The notes under the pieces: generated by a model | Told to the model about the DNA's origin: nothing | Databases searched by the model: none | Seen by the model: only the letters and a program-made list of their open reading frames with translations | Shown here: positions 24,454 through 32,835 of the stretch, piece by piece | How positions within the stretch are numbered: the first letter of the stretch is position 1 | Layout: each line of letters begins with the position of its first letter | Source: Streptomyces carminius | Lineage (GTDB): Bacteria; Actinomycetota; Actinomycetes; Streptomycetales; Streptomycetaceae | DNA length: 64,000 bases | NCBI RefSeq assembly: GCF_002794255.1 | Contig: NZ_PGGW01000049.1 | Coordinates: 1-64,000 of the forward strand | Direction: 5' to 3' | Position numbers and translations under genes: made by a program

Positions 24454-24746
24454 ACCTGCACATCGACCCCGTGAACGGCCTGCTCGTCGCCGTCGGCTGC
24501 ATCGTTGGGTACCTCGTGCACCGCCGCCCCACCAGAGGAGCGGCCTTGCAGACGCCGCAGCGACCGGACGGGGATTTTGTCGGCAGCGCCACCGCAGCAC
24601 TGACCACGATCCTCATCCTCGCTTTCTTGTTCGGGCTTGGAAACGGCGAAGGCAACCATGTCCAGGACGTCAGCCCGCGCCCCGCGCCGACGGCCTACGA
24701 GACACCCACTGTCGAGCAGTCCCAGACTTCTCTCCCCGCTCCTTGA
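24450..24746 (+). CDS. small two-helix membrane protein
   Basis: A 98-residue protein with two transmembrane helices, about 10-24 (GLLVAVGCIVGYLVH) and about 47-64 (ATAALTTILILAFLFGLG), and a Pro/Thr-rich tail. The start is TTG 24450; an alternative GTG lies 7 codons later. Translation is probably coupled to the 33-residue ORF. Small membrane proteins of Streptomyces plasmids often serve in spread or entry exclusion, but no family is recognised. Confidence 0.55.
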   Translation: MNLHIDPVNGLLVAVGCIVGYLVHRRPTRGAALQTPQRPDGDFVGSATAALTTILILAFLFGLGNGEGNHVQDVSPRPAPTAYETPTVEQSQTSLPAP

Positions 24747-24751
24747 ATCAC

Positions 24752-24802
24752 TGGACTGCTGGTGGGCGCGGCGCCTCGACCGTCACGCCCGCCAGCAGTC
24801 CA
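24752..24802 (+). terminator. terminator
   Basis: 17-bp stem TGGACTGCTGGTGGGCG (24752-24768) with 24786-24802, one wobble pair, just after the membrane-protein stop. Confidence 0.75.
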
Positions 24803-24857
24803 AGACGGCATTTGCCCTGCTGTTCCATCCTGCCCGAAACTCGATACCGCCCTACCG

Positions 24858-24889
24858 CTGAAACTCACCTCTTAAGAGGTGAGTTTCAG
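24858..24889. promoter_or_regulatory. 32-bp perfect palindrome upstream of the SprT-like gene
   Basis: A perfect palindrome centred on CTTAAG with inner 20 bases CTCACCTCTTAAGAGGTGAG. It ends 13 bp before the ATG at 24903 and covers the region where a ribosome-binding site would lie. The 22-bp core recurs at 47469. A dimeric repressor site or, in RNA, a hairpin hiding the start is possible. Confidence 0.75.
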
Positions 24890-24902
24890 TTAGAGTCGGG
24901 CT

Positions 24903-25736
24903 ATGCCCACAGAAGCCATCGCCGTCACCCCCGAGCCCTCACCCGCCCTGTCACTGGAGGTCGTGCCCGATCCGCCCGCCGGATCCGTTGCTGAGATCGC
25001 CGCCGGGGTCACCGGCGCCCTGGTAGGGGCCTGGAACGCGATCCGCGCCCAGCACCCGGACGTTCCTGAAGCCGTTATCACCATGGCCACCGGCGGCCGG
25101 GAGAGTGCAAGGAAACTCGCCCACTTCGAACCCCGGCGGTGGCGCCTGCGTGAAGGCGACGACGTCCACCACGAGGTTTTCGTCACCGCTGAGTCACTCC
25201 AAGGCGGAGCGGAGGAAGTCTTCAGTCATCTGCTGCACGAGGCCGTGCACGCGGTCTGCGAAGCCCGCGGCGTCGACGACTGTTCGGCCAGCCAGTACCA
25301 CAACAAAAAGTTCCGCGACGCGGCCGCCGAGCTGGGGCTCAGGCAGAAGGGCGACGTCAGCGCGTACTTCAAGAAGAAGTACGGCTTCGCCGGTACGGAG
25401 CCGACGGAGGAGACCGCCGCGGCGTATGCCGAGCAGGTCATGGCGCTGGACGAGGCGATTCGAGCCACTCGCGTGCCCTCCTTCTTCGCCACTCGCACCC
25501 GCGGGGATGGTGCCGGGGGAGGGGTGGCAGGCGACGACAACGCCGCCAGCGACTACGACGACCAGGACGAGGACGAAATCCCGACGGTGAAGGAGAAGGA
25601 GGACCGCAACTACGCCAAGGCAACTTGCGGCTGCACACCGCCCACCGTCATCCGGGTGTCACCGCGGACGCTGAGCCGGAAGAACATCATGTGTGCCGAC
25701 TGCACCACCGTCTTCACGCGAGACGACACTGCCTGA
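24903..25736 (+). CDS. SprT-like zinc metalloprotein
   Basis: A 277-residue protein with the metal-binding motif LLHEAVHAVCEARG (HExxH, about residues 109-122), as in SprT-like/gluzincin proteases. A downstream SQYHNKKFRDAAAELGL may supply the third ligand. Acidic linkers (DYDDQDEDE) precede a C-terminal CGC...CxxC zinc-ribbon (about 240-270). SprT-family proteins act on DNA-protein crosslinks or are of unknown role on plasmids. Its translation start lies right behind the 32-bp palindrome. Confidence 0.85.
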   Translation: MPTEAIAVTPEPSPALSLEVVPDPPAGSVAEIAAGVTGALVGAWNAIRAQHPDVPEAVITMATGGRESARKLAHFEPRRWRLREGDDVHHEVFVTAESLQGGAEEVFSHLLHEAVHAVCEARGVDDCSASQYHNKKFRDAAAELGLRQKGDVSAYFKKKYGFAGTEPTEETAAAYAEQVMALDEAIRATRVPSFFATRTRGDGAGGGVAGDDNAASDYDDQDEDEIPTVKEKEDRNYAKATCGCTPPTVIRVSPRTLSRKNIMCADCTTVFTRDDTA

Positions 25737-25772
25737 TTGGCAATTCTGGCCAGATAACCCGTGGGCCCCGGC
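25731..25772 (+). repeat. 42-nt dispersed repeat, copy B
   Basis: Begins GCCTGATTGGCAATTCTGGC and continues CAGATAACCCGTGGGCCCCG; four differences from 19601-19642. It overlaps the SprT-like stop codon and runs into a terminator hairpin. Confidence 0.8.
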
Positions 25773-25805
25773 GATCCCCTCGCAGAAGGGAAGTCGGGGC
25801 CCACG
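25760..25805 (+). terminator. terminator after the SprT-like gene
   Basis: Outer stem CGTGGGCCCCG/CGGGGCCCACG (25760-25770, 25795-25805) with an inner CCC/GGG pairing, followed by TTGTT. Confidence 0.75.
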
Positions 25806-25898
25806 TTGTTATGCGGCTGTACCACTGTGGTGCACCGGGAACGGCGCCTACGGCATGACGTTCCCCTGTTCAGCGATCCGTAGTGAGGTCCGGGAGGC

Positions 25899-26351
25899 TC
25901 AGGCGAAGTGGCGCGCGGCGGCCGCGACGAACCGGTCCGCAGCGGTCACGGCGCCCTCGCGAAGGGTGTCGAGCGTCTGCTGGTCGGGGGCGCCGCGCAG
26001 TGCGAACACCGCGCGGGTCGCCTCCTCGGCGGCTGCGGCGAGCGACGGCACCAGGATCGACACCTGGACCCTCGGCGCCTCGATGGCGGACCGGGTGGCG
26101 TGCGACTCGGCGCAGGCCGCAGCCACGGCCTCCGGGTCGGCTCCGGACAGCCGGAGCCCTTCCCGTACAGCCATGGCGCGGAGGTGGCCGGCGACGGCGG
26201 AGGCGAAGGCAGTAACGGCCTCCAACTTCCGGTCGCGCCGGTAGTCGTCCCGGGCCTCGCTGCGGATGGTGCGGGCGGTGCGGTGCTGGATGAGCCCGGC
26301 GACGACCGCACCGAGCAGCGTGCCGACGACCGCGATGAGGGTGCTCAGCAC
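25899..26351 (-). CDS. membrane-anchored helical protein
   Basis: A 150-residue protein with an N-terminal transmembrane helix (LSTLIAVVGTLLGAVVAGLI), then a basic helical region (HRTARTIRSEARDDYRRDRK) and Ala-rich helices. GTG 26351 follows GGGGAGGG and overlaps the zinc-ribbon gene stop by 7 nt. It is the last gene of the minus-strand operon starting at 30245. Function unknown. Confidence 0.7.
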   Translation of the reverse strand: MLSTLIAVVGTLLGAVVAGLIQHRTARTIRSEARDDYRRDRKLEAVTAFASAVAGHLRAMAVREGLRLSGADPEAVAAACAESHATRSAIEAPRVQVSILVPSLAAAAEEATRAVFALRGAPDQQTLDTLREGAVTAADRFVAAAARHFA

Positions 26352-26830
26352 GAGCCCTCCCCGGCGGGCGGCTGCGAGAGCACGGTGTCGCGGCGGGCGT
26401 CCCAGCCGACGCAGTGCGTCGTCTCCCGGCCGTCCTGGTCGTAGCGTACGGTGATGTCCCACACGGGCCAGACGCCGAGCGGGCGCGGGCCCCGCTCGAT
26501 CGCGAGGACCTCGTACGCGCTCGCGGCGTCGCCGTGGTTGTACCGGCCGCCGACGACGCGGGGACCGACCTGGGTGGCGATCCACTCCTCCCAGGTCATC
26601 TCGAACCCCTCCTCGCGGTCGCCCAGCAGCTCAGCGGGCATCGCGCCGTCGCACTCGTTGCAGGTGCTGTATCCGGAGGGGTTCACGGTGCCGCAGGTCG
26701 CGCACGTCCACGACGGACGGCCGCAGTCGTGGCAGGCGTCGTACGTCGCCGGGTTGTCGCCCCCGCACGTGCAGCCCCACGCCGTGCGCGAGCGCTTCGC
26801 GGCCGCGAGGTCGGTCTCATAGGTACCCAT
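26345..26830 (-). CDS. double zinc-ribbon protein (RanBP2-type)
   Basis: A 161-residue protein with two zinc-finger units, CTCGGDNPATYDACHDC (about 20-36) and CATCGTVNPSGYSTCNEC (about 43-60), in the CxxC...CxxC spacing of RanBP2-type fingers. A C-terminal domain (about 75-161, FEMTWEEWIATQVGPR onward) is unrecognised. ATG 26830 follows AAGGAG. The fingers could bind single-stranded RNA or protein. Confidence 0.75.
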   Translation of the reverse strand: MGTYETDLAAAKRSRTAWGCTCGGDNPATYDACHDCGRPSWTCATCGTVNPSGYSTCNECDGAMPAELLGDREEGFEMTWEEWIATQVGPRVVGGRYNHGDAASAYEVLAIERGPRPLGVWPVWDITVRYDQDGRETTHCVGWDARRDTVLSQPPAGEGSC

Positions 26831-26877
26831 AGGTCTCCTTCTCGTACGGGCCGGGGGTCCCGGCTCTGATCGTTGTC

Positions 26878-26891
26878 TATCTGGCCAGATA
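26878..26891. promoter_or_regulatory. palindrome TATCTGGCCAGATA
   Basis: A perfect 14-bp palindrome between two minus-strand genes, 47 bp upstream of the zinc-ribbon start. It is the most symmetrical example of the motif also found at 19613, 25743, 47582 and, degenerate, at 62582. Confidence 0.55.
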
Positions 26892-26899
26892 AATCGCGC

Positions 26900-27685
26900 C
26901 TACATGGCCCGCAGGCGGCGCGGGGAGCGGGCCGGGGGCGGGTTGCGCGGGTTGGGCCAGTCGTCGGCGGAGAGGCCGTACGAGGGCGGCTTCCAGCTCG
27001 CCGGGGCGTAGTGCCGGTAGACGTCCTCCCACGGCGCCTTGAAGTACGCGGGCAGGAGGCCGCCGCGGTTCGGGATCGGCTCGGGCGCCGCCGCGTTCTG
27101 CTCGCGGACCTGCTCGGCGACGCGCTCGGCGTGGTCGACGTGCCGCTTGCAGAACCAGTGCGCGAGCACCCAGCCGGTCCGCGGGTCCAGCTCCAGCACC
27201 CTGTGGTGGGAGTCGGCGCCGCAGATCTGCCGCTCGTTGCGGAAGTCGACCGGCGGGACGTAGCCCGGGCCGACGTGCACGACCGGGGCGGGCGGGCGCC
27301 GCAGCGGCACCGCGGCCGCCTCGTCCCCGCTTGTGGCGGGTCGGCGCGGCCGGTAGACGTACGGCCGCAGGCGCGGTGCCTCGCAGCCCGGAGCCTGCCC
27401 GGGGCCCCAGTCGGCGGCCGCGCGGGGCGGCTCGTAGCGGGGCGCGTCGTCGGCGACCAGGGCGTCGAACCGGGGGCGGCCGGTCGACGGGTTCCAGCCC
27501 AGGGCCCGGGCGGCGGTGTTCAGCACGCGCCCGGGGTCGCCGGGGGCGACGAACAGGGCGTAGGCCACGGCCAGCAGCAGCTCCCGCGCCGGCGGGGTGG
27601 CCCGACGGTCGCCGTAGATCCGGTGCACGGTCTGCGCGTACGTCTCCGCCCGGTCCAGCCGGGGCGGTTCGTCCGGCGCGCTCAC
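26900..27685 (-). CDS. hypothetical protein
   Basis: A 261-residue Arg/Pro-rich protein of no known family. It has a helical N-terminus (RAETYAQTVHRIYGDRRATP), a central part with Cys and His (QICGADSHHRV, HWFCKRHVDHAERV) and an Arg/Pro-rich C-terminus. GTG 27685 overlaps the stop of a 27-residue ORF. It belongs to the operon starting at 30245. Confidence 0.65.
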   Translation of the reverse strand: MSAPDEPPRLDRAETYAQTVHRIYGDRRATPPARELLLAVAYALFVAPGDPGRVLNTAARALGWNPSTGRPRFDALVADDAPRYEPPRAAADWGPGQAPGCEAPRLRPYVYRPRRPATSGDEAAAVPLRRPPAPVVHVGPGYVPPVDFRNERQICGADSHHRVLELDPRTGWVLAHWFCKRHVDHAERVAEQVREQNAAAPEPIPNRGGLLPAYFKAPWEDVYRHYAPASWKPPSYGLSADDWPNPRNPPPARSPRRLRAM

Positions 27686-27765
27686 TCCGGCTCCCCGTCG
27701 GCGGGCCGGGCGACGAACGGCAGTCGCGCGGCGCGCTCGGCGTCGCTCTCCTCGGGCGCGCTCAC
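27682..27765 (-). CDS. 27-residue ORF between two coupled genes
   Basis: GTG 27765 overlaps the stop of the DUF4326 gene and its TGA overlaps the GTG start of the next gene, both GTGA. The peptide (VSAPEESDAERAARLPFVAR and on) is acidic then basic. It may serve mainly to couple translation. Confidence 0.45.
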   Translation of the reverse strand: MSAPEESDAERAARLPFVARPADGEPE

Positions 27766-28367
27766 GCGAACACCTCCACCAGCCGGACCGTCACCGCGTC
27801 CTCGTGCAGCCGCTGCCGCTTCAGGTAGTGGTTCCAGGTGCGGTTGTCGCAGCGCTGCGGCACGCCGTCGCCCGGGTCGAAGTCGACCAGGCAGTCGAGG
27901 TGCACGTCGCGGGTCAGGACGGCGGCCAGGGCGTCGGCGTCGTACATCGGCTCCAGGCCGTGGAAGACGCGCTGCCGGTCGACCCGGACGCGGGTCGCAG
28001 CGGTGCGCACTTCCATGGCGAGCGGGGAGAGCGCGGCCCACTCCAGCAGCACGTCGCCGTGGCACGGCTCGCCGGGCTCGCACGGGCAGGCCAGGTCCAT
28101 GCCGCGCAGCTCCGGCAGCCGGGTGAGGATCTTCTCCCGCCGCCGGTCGCTCTCGTCGGCGGTCCAGTTGGCGCGGCTTCCGCGCAGCCACGGACGGAAC
28201 TCGGCGATCACCGTCGCGCGGGCCTCCGGCTCCTGGTAGCCGATGTCCACGAGCTGCGCGACGGTGAACGGGTTGCCGAAGTCGGACGTGCGGTCCACGA
28301 TCATGCACCGCTCGGGCTTGCGCCAACCGCGGTTGCGGCGGCGCTGGATGCGGGTGCAGGTACGCAT
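27762..28367 (-). CDS. DUF4326-like protein
   Basis: A 201-residue protein. The N-terminal part has the DUF4326 pattern: RRRNRGWRKPERCMIVDR, SDFGNPFTV, then LRGMDLACPCEPGEPCHGDV with clustered Cys/His that may bind metal. The C-terminal 80 residues lie outside that domain. DUF4326 proteins occur in phages and plasmids and their activity is unknown to me. ATG 28367 follows AAAGGATCG. Confidence 0.8.
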   Translation of the reverse strand: MRTCTRIQRRRNRGWRKPERCMIVDRTSDFGNPFTVAQLVDIGYQEPEARATVIAEFRPWLRGSRANWTADESDRRREKILTRLPELRGMDLACPCEPGEPCHGDVLLEWAALSPLAMEVRTAATRVRVDRQRVFHGLEPMYDADALAAVLTRDVHLDCLVDFDPGDGVPQRCDNRTWNHYLKRQRLHEDAVTVRLVEVFA

Positions 28368-28390
28368 AGGATGCGATCCTTTCTTGCTGG

Positions 28391-29350
28391 TCAGAGGGCG
28401 GTCGGCCGCGCGTGGATCGGGATGTGGACCTCCCCGCCCCCGCAGTCGAAGTCAGACCACTGGTACTCGGGGTCGAGCCTCCATCCGTTGTCCGTCGCCG
28501 CGCGCACGGCCTCCCGGATCGCCTCGGATTTGCTGGCGTAGGAGTCCCCGAGAGCCACGGACGCGAGCGGCAGCGCAAGGTCGGAGGTGTAGGTGTCCAC
28601 CGAGGCCACCCAGCCCCCGCACTCCAGGATCAGGAGGTGCGTTGCCACCAGCCCGGCGCGGGCGGCGAGTTCGAGGTACCGGGCGTGATCGGTCTGCATC
28701 ACCAGCCCCTCGTACTCCGGAAAGTACCCGGCGAGGTCTCGGTGCGCGGTCTGGTCGCCTTCCTGCGCCTTCCGCAGTACGGCGACGGCATCCGCGATCC
28801 GCTCGGGGGCAAGGACATCGTTGGACACGGTGGCTCCTGTCGGGGCGGGTTCGATGTGGTGCACGGCGGTGAAGCCCTCCCGGAGCAGGGCGTCCGCGGT
28901 GGTCTCTCGCGTGAGGTCGTGCTGCCAGCGCAGCGTGTCGTCGGGGACGCGCCGGTTGGTCGGCCGCAGCCCGTTCCGGGTCAGGCAGGTGCCGAGGTCG
29001 GGCAGAAAGCGCAGGGCGACGACGGGGCGCCCGTGCCGGCGGGCCCGCTCCACGAGCTGCGCCCGCACGTGGGGCTCCACGTTCGTGCTGTCGAGGAAGA
29101 CCGTCGCCCCGGCGCTCAGGTGCTGCTCCAGGAGGGCGTTCTGCCGCTCCACGGCGGCCGGGGTGACGGACTGGTCGCCCGCGTCCCCGCCGATCTCGCG
29201 CCGCAGGGAGTCGAGGCAGACCACGACGTCGACCGCCGCGGTGTCGGCGTACGTCGACTTGCCCGAGGCCCCGGGGCCGACCGCGACCAGCAGCGTGCCG
29301 GGCGCCAGGTCGAGGGCAGGGATGACCAGGAAGTCCGTGGGCGCCGTCAT
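28391..29350 (-). CDS. P-loop kinase-like protein (AAA_33/polynucleotide-kinase type)
   Basis: A 319-residue protein. Walker A GPGASGKST (about 25-33), DSLRR and VFLDSTNVEPHVRAQL (about 85-100) match the AAA_33/T4-polynucleotide-kinase-like fold, which phosphorylates nucleic-acid ends or small molecules. The C-terminal 110 residues (from about 205, DLAGYFPEYEGLVMQTDHAR onward) are a second domain I do not recognise. It overlaps the downstream side of the gene at 29347 by 4 nt and lies within the minus operon. Confidence 0.8.
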   Translation of the reverse strand: MTAPTDFLVIPALDLAPGTLLVAVGPGASGKSTYADTAAVDVVVCLDSLRREIGGDAGDQSVTPAAVERQNALLEQHLSAGATVFLDSTNVEPHVRAQLVERARRHGRPVVALRFLPDLGTCLTRNGLRPTNRRVPDDTLRWQHDLTRETTADALLREGFTAVHHIEPAPTGATVSNDVLAPERIADAVAVLRKAQEGDQTAHRDLAGYFPEYEGLVMQTDHARYLELAARAGLVATHLLILECGGWVASVDTYTSDLALPLASVALGDSYASKSEAIREAVRAATDNGWRLDPEYQWSDFDCGGGEVHIPIHARPTAL

Positions 29351-29793
29351 CCCTGCCTCCCGGTCATCCGTTCCACGGCGGCGGCGAGTTCACCGCGCTC
29401 GGCGGCCTCCTCCGCCTCGGTCAGCCGCCGCAGGGCGTCCGCGACGGTGGCCTTCGGGTCGACGCGCGCGGCCTCCGTGAGCAGCTGGTTCAGCGCCTCG
29501 TAGCCGGCGGTGTAGCCCTCGTGGTAGCGGCAGAGCTGGTCCGCGACCTCGCCGCAGGCCGGGCAGTCCTCCCAGTCGGCGGCGTCGTACGGCTCGATCT
29601 CCATGGGCACGTCACCGGTGGGAGGCAGCTCCAGCGCGGCGTGCGGCCGGGCCAGGCCGAGGACGCGCTGCGACCAGTCCTCGGGCAGCGCGCGTACCTG
29701 CATGGCGAGCGCGGCGGCCACGGCGGGCTGGTGCTCGATGAGGTGCTGCCACAGCGTGTCCGCCGTGGTCAGTGGGTCGGGCGATAACGTCAT
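29347..29793 (-). CDS. hypothetical protein with Cys-rich motif
   Basis: A 148-residue helical protein with DCPACGEVADQLCRYHEGYT (a CxxC...CxxxH arrangement) around residues 75-94. ATG 29793 follows AAGGAG. It shares ATGA overlaps with both neighbours (29790-29793 and 29347-29350), so the three genes are translated as a unit. Function unknown. Confidence 0.7.
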   Translation of the reverse strand: MTLSPDPLTTADTLWQHLIEHQPAVAAALAMQVRALPEDWSQRVLGLARPHAALELPPTGDVPMEIEPYDAADWEDCPACGEVADQLCRYHEGYTAGYEALNQLLTEAARVDPKATVADALRRLTEAEEAAERGELAAAVERMTGRQG

Positions 29794-30245
29794 GTCGTCT
29801 CCTTCTGGACGGAGTTGGCGATGACCATGCGGGCGATGGCGGACCGGAAGACCGGCACGTTCTCGCGGCTCATCTCGTAGGCGATGGCCTTCTGCCACGA
29901 GGGGTTGTCCGGGTCGTACACCACGGTGATGGGCGCCGCGGTGCCCTCCGGCCACCAGCCCGCCTTCACCCCGCGCGGGATGGCGCGGGATAGGGCGACC
30001 GTCGGTCCGTTGAGCTTGCCGAGGACGCTGCGCAGCTGCTCGGCGTCGATGTAGCCGTCGCCGTCGACCACGACCATCTCGGCGAACCGGCGGGCGCCGG
30101 CGGGCAGCGAACGGAGGTAGCGTTCAGCCCGCTCGACCGTCCACTCGGTGTCCGCTGCGACGGTCAGCTCGTGGCGGTGCTCGGCGAGCAGATCGAGCAG
30201 TTTTCGCTCGAACTCCGGTGAGGCACCTTCAATGGTGATCTTCAT
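29790..30245 (-). CDS. hypothetical protein, first gene of the minus operon
   Basis: A 151-residue protein of mixed alpha/beta pattern (MKITIEGASPEFERKLLDLL, VVVDGDGYIDAEQL, ITVVYDPDNPSWQKAIAYEM). ATG 30245 is 175 bp from the divergent gene start at 30474, and it opens an eight-gene operon. No family recognised. Confidence 0.65.
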   Translation of the reverse strand: MKITIEGASPEFERKLLDLLAEHRHELTVAADTEWTVERAERYLRSLPAGARRFAEMVVVDGDGYIDAEQLRSVLGKLNGPTVALSRAIPRGVKAGWWPEGTAAPITVVYDPDNPSWQKAIAYEMSRENVPVFRSAIARMVIANSVQKETT

Positions 30246-30388
30246 TAGGCCTTCCGACAGATACTTGCCCGGTTCTCCGGGGCCTGCATGGCGAGTGTGG
30301 CCCGCTGAACCCCCTTCCGTCTAGACCCGGGAGAATTTGGCGAGATTTCTGCACTCGTTCGGGTGATGTGGTGGCACGGCGCGTATCA

Positions 30389-30414
30389 CCTCGGATAATG
30401 TGCCATATCCGAGG
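30389..30414. promoter_or_regulatory. inverted repeat in divergent promoter region
   Basis: CCTCGGATA (30389-30397) and TATCCGAGG (30406-30414) are perfect arms with an 8-nt spacer. They lie between the divergent operons starting at 30245 and 30474, and overlap GATAAT, a possible -10. Confidence 0.6.
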
Positions 30415-30473
30415 CGATAAACCGGACATGACGCCAGGTCAGCGAACCGGTCCGCCGACCCGAAAGGAGTCGC

Positions 30474-30848
30474 ATGCCCGTTCGACGCAGCGACGCGGTG
30501 CCGATCGCCACCCTCCACCGGTGGCAGAGCAACGGACAGCGGCAGCTCGCCGCCTTCCTCACGCACGGCGCGAAGACCGACCTCCCGCCCCTCATGTGGA
30601 CGCTCGCCCAGACCGGCGCCCTCACCGGCGAGGCCGACGGTCTCGAATACACCCCGGAGGGACAGCGCGCCGCGGTCACGCAGTGGGCCGCCCACGTCGG
30701 CGCCATCGTGACCAGCCGGACGACCAGCGACGGCCGTGAGGAGCTGTACGCCGGGTGGAAGATCGGCAAGGGCATGGAAGAGGTCGGCGGCTGCTTCCGC
30801 GCCACCATCTTCCTGGACGACGAGGCCCCGCAGCCGGGGAACCGGTGA
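30474..30848 (+). CDS. hypothetical protein, first gene of the plus operon
   Basis: A 124-residue protein. Helices (VPIATLHRWQSNGQRQLAAF) precede a strand-rich part (EELYAGWKIGKGMEEVGGCF). ATG 30474 is behind AAAGGAG. It opens an eight-gene operon joined by start/stop overlaps and ending with the recombinase. No family recognised. Confidence 0.7.
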   Translation: MPVRRSDAVPIATLHRWQSNGQRQLAAFLTHGAKTDLPPLMWTLAQTGALTGEADGLEYTPEGQRAAVTQWAAHVGAIVTSRTTSDGREELYAGWKIGKGMEEVGGCFRATIFLDDEAPQPGNR

Positions 30849-31027
30849 ACGCGCCGGCGGCGGAGGCAACTTCTCTGTGCCCGGGGCAGCTTGAACTGTT
30901 CCGCGTGCGGACCCGCCCGCACCTCACCATCGACTACGCCCGCCCCGACGGCGGCCCGCTCACCGGCGCCGACTTCGAGCACCTTGCCCGGATCGCCCGG
31001 GCCGCCACCACACGAAAGGGTGACTGA
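30845..31027 (+). CDS. small hypothetical protein
   Basis: A 60-residue protein starting at GTG 30845 in a GTGA overlap with the previous gene. It begins VNAPAAEATSLCPGQLELFR. No recognisable domain. Confidence 0.65.
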   Translation: MNAPAAEATSLCPGQLELFRVRTRPHLTIDYARPDGGPLTGADFEHLARIARAATTRKGD

Positions 31028-31031
31028 CCGC

Positions 31032-31529
31032 ATGCCGTTGTCCGTACCGCTCCTCCTCGTACCGGGAGAGCCGGACCGCCACTACACCGTCCATCTGCAC
31101 CGCGTGCGCTCGGACGCCGACGCCGGGCCGCTCACCGCGTACCACCTCACGGAGCTGGAGGTGAAGGCCCAGCAGGGCCTGCGGATGGTCTCCGAGTGCA
31201 TCGCCGCCGAGCTGGAGGCCGCCGACGTCGAGGTCACCGAGCACCCCGACGGCTCCGCCGAGGCCGTGGCCCGCGTGCTGTGCACCGAGGACGACTGCGC
31301 CGCCGTCGCCGAGCGCTACCGCCGCGACACCGACGAGGACGTCGAGGCGGAGGCTGCCCGGAAGTGGGCCGCCACCCAGCTCCAGGACCAGACCGTGGAA
31401 CTCCTCCAACTCCGCGCCGAGCTGGAGAAGACCACCCCCGGCAAGACAGCCACGGACATGCTCGCCGTCCTGCTGGCTGTCCAGCAGGAGCGCACCGGCG
31501 GCCAGGGCGACCGCGCGGACGGGAAGTGA
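31032..31529 (+). CDS. hypothetical protein
   Basis: A 165-residue protein with a strand-rich N-terminus (MPLSVPLLLVPGEPDRHYTV) and a helical, coiled-coil-like C-terminus (ARKWAATQLQDQTVELLQLR). ATG 31032 lies 4 nt after the upstream stop. The next protein shares a similar order of parts, so the two could be distant relatives. Function unknown. Confidence 0.65.
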   Translation: MPLSVPLLLVPGEPDRHYTVHLHRVRSDADAGPLTAYHLTELEVKAQQGLRMVSECIAAELEAADVEVTEHPDGSAEAVARVLCTEDDCAAVAERYRRDTDEDVEAEAARKWAATQLQDQTVELLQLRAELEKTTPGKTATDMLAVLLAVQQERTGGQGDRADGK

Positions 31530-31534
31530 CCGCC

Positions 31535-32197
31535 ATGATGCTCACCTCCGTCACCCTGCCCGACGGCACCGCCGCCGTGGTGCACACCGCCACTCTCGGG
31601 TGGGGCGAAGACCTCATCGAGGAGCGCGGACTGCCCGCCCTCTACCGGATCGTGCTGGACGAGCTGAACGAGGCCGCTACCTGCACGGCCGTACGGGAGC
31701 ACGACGGCGGTGTGCTGGTGGAGTCGCTGCACGGCGGACCGGGTGTGCTCGCGTACGCGCTGGCCCTGTGCACCGCCCCGGAGTGCCGCGCGGCCGCCGA
31801 ATCCTACGAGAAGGAGATCGGCGGCCCGCACCCGGGCATGGACTTCGAGCGTGCCTGGGCCAGCAAGCAGGCCGTCGGCGACCAGGACGACCAGGAGATG
31901 CTCCAGGAGTACCTGTCCGCCGAGATTCAGGACGTCAACCTCCACTGGCTCCAGCAGACTGACCCCGACGCGGCCCGGATCTTCCGGCCCGGCTGTTTCA
32001 CCGACAGTCTGCTCGACCTCGCCCACCCGGTGCACGGCCACGCCGCATTCGACCTGGGGCGGGCCCTGGAGCAGTACGCGGCCGCCAAGCGCGACGAGGG
32101 CCGAATGGACCGCTACGGCGCCCTGTTCGCCGGGACCGCCGACTACCAGTGGGACGCCTTCCTCCCCGCCGGCGCGACGACGGAGGCCGCCCGATGA
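31535..32197 (+). CDS. hypothetical protein
   Basis: A 220-residue acidic protein of unknown family. It opens with a strand pair (MLTSVTLPDGTAAVVHTATL) and continues with helices. ATG 31535 is preferred; another ATG follows immediately. Its stop overlaps the next ATG (ATGA). Confidence 0.65.
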   Translation: MMLTSVTLPDGTAAVVHTATLGWGEDLIEERGLPALYRIVLDELNEAATCTAVREHDGGVLVESLHGGPGVLAYALALCTAPECRAAAESYEKEIGGPHPGMDFERAWASKQAVGDQDDQEMLQEYLSAEIQDVNLHWLQQTDPDAARIFRPGCFTDSLLDLAHPVHGHAAFDLGRALEQYAAAKRDEGRMDRYGALFAGTADYQWDAFLPAGATTEAAR

Positions 32198-32835
32198 GCA
32201 GTTCCGACGCCATCGCCGCCCACCTGGAGTGGCAGCCGTTCGCCCACCGGGCGGACTGCGCCAAGCCCGTCTGGGAGGTCGACCAGCAGAACGAGAACGA
32301 CAAGCGGCGCCTGCGCCGGGCGGGGCCGGAGCACTCCTGCCCCAACGAGGAGTGCGGCCACCGCGGCCACTACGACCGGATTACCCTGCGGGTGCTGTGC
32401 CGGTCCTGCGGCACGGTCCACCTGATCAGCGGTGAGGAGTACACCACCCAAACGACCACCACGGTGCGCACCGGGTACGGGCAGCCTCCGAAGCGGGTGG
32501 CCGGGCTGTGGCTCTACCCCGGCCCGCCCATGCTCGACCTGCGGGGGTACGACTCGCCCGGCGCCTACCTCTGCTCCCGCCAGAAGGTCGACCGGCTGTC
32601 GGAGGCCGACATCGTCGGTGTCGTCACCGAGGGCCGGGGCAAGCGCGGCGGCACGGTCTGGCACGCGGCCGTCGGGCCCGACTTCTTCCCGCCCTCCCGT
32701 GGCTTCTCGGGCTACGCGACGTGGGCGAAGAACAGCGGCGAGAAGCCGTTCACGTCCGTCGCCGCGGCGGCGAAGTGGGTGGCGGCGGAGCTGGACGCGG
32801 CCGCCGCCGAGACCAAGGAGGACCAGGAGCAGTGA
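32194..32835 (+). CDS. zinc-ribbon-containing hypothetical protein
   Basis: A 213-residue protein with CPNEECGHRGHYDRITLRVLC and CRSCG (about residues 49-72), a likely zinc ribbon. The C-terminal half has Trp/Gly-rich motifs (VWHAAVGPDFFPPSRG, GYATWAKNSG). It starts by ATGA overlap with the preceding gene and ends in a GTGA overlap with the next. No family recognised. Confidence 0.7.
   Translation: MSSSDAIAAHLEWQPFAHRADCAKPVWEVDQQNENDKRRLRRAGPEHSCPNEECGHRGHYDRITLRVLCRSCGTVHLISGEEYTTQTTTTVRTGYGQPPKRVAGLWLYPGPPMLDLRGYDSPGAYLCSRQKVDRLSEADIVGVVTEGRGKRGGTVWHAAVGPDFFPPSRGFSGYATWAKNSGEKPFTSVAAAAKWVAAELDAAAAETKEDQEQ

Noticed and set aside
24858-24889. Reading the 32-bp palindrome as a simple rho-independent terminator of the upstream gene
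   Set aside because: A good terminator already lies at 24752-24802, and the palindrome sits 13 bp before a start codon and recurs upstream of another gene.
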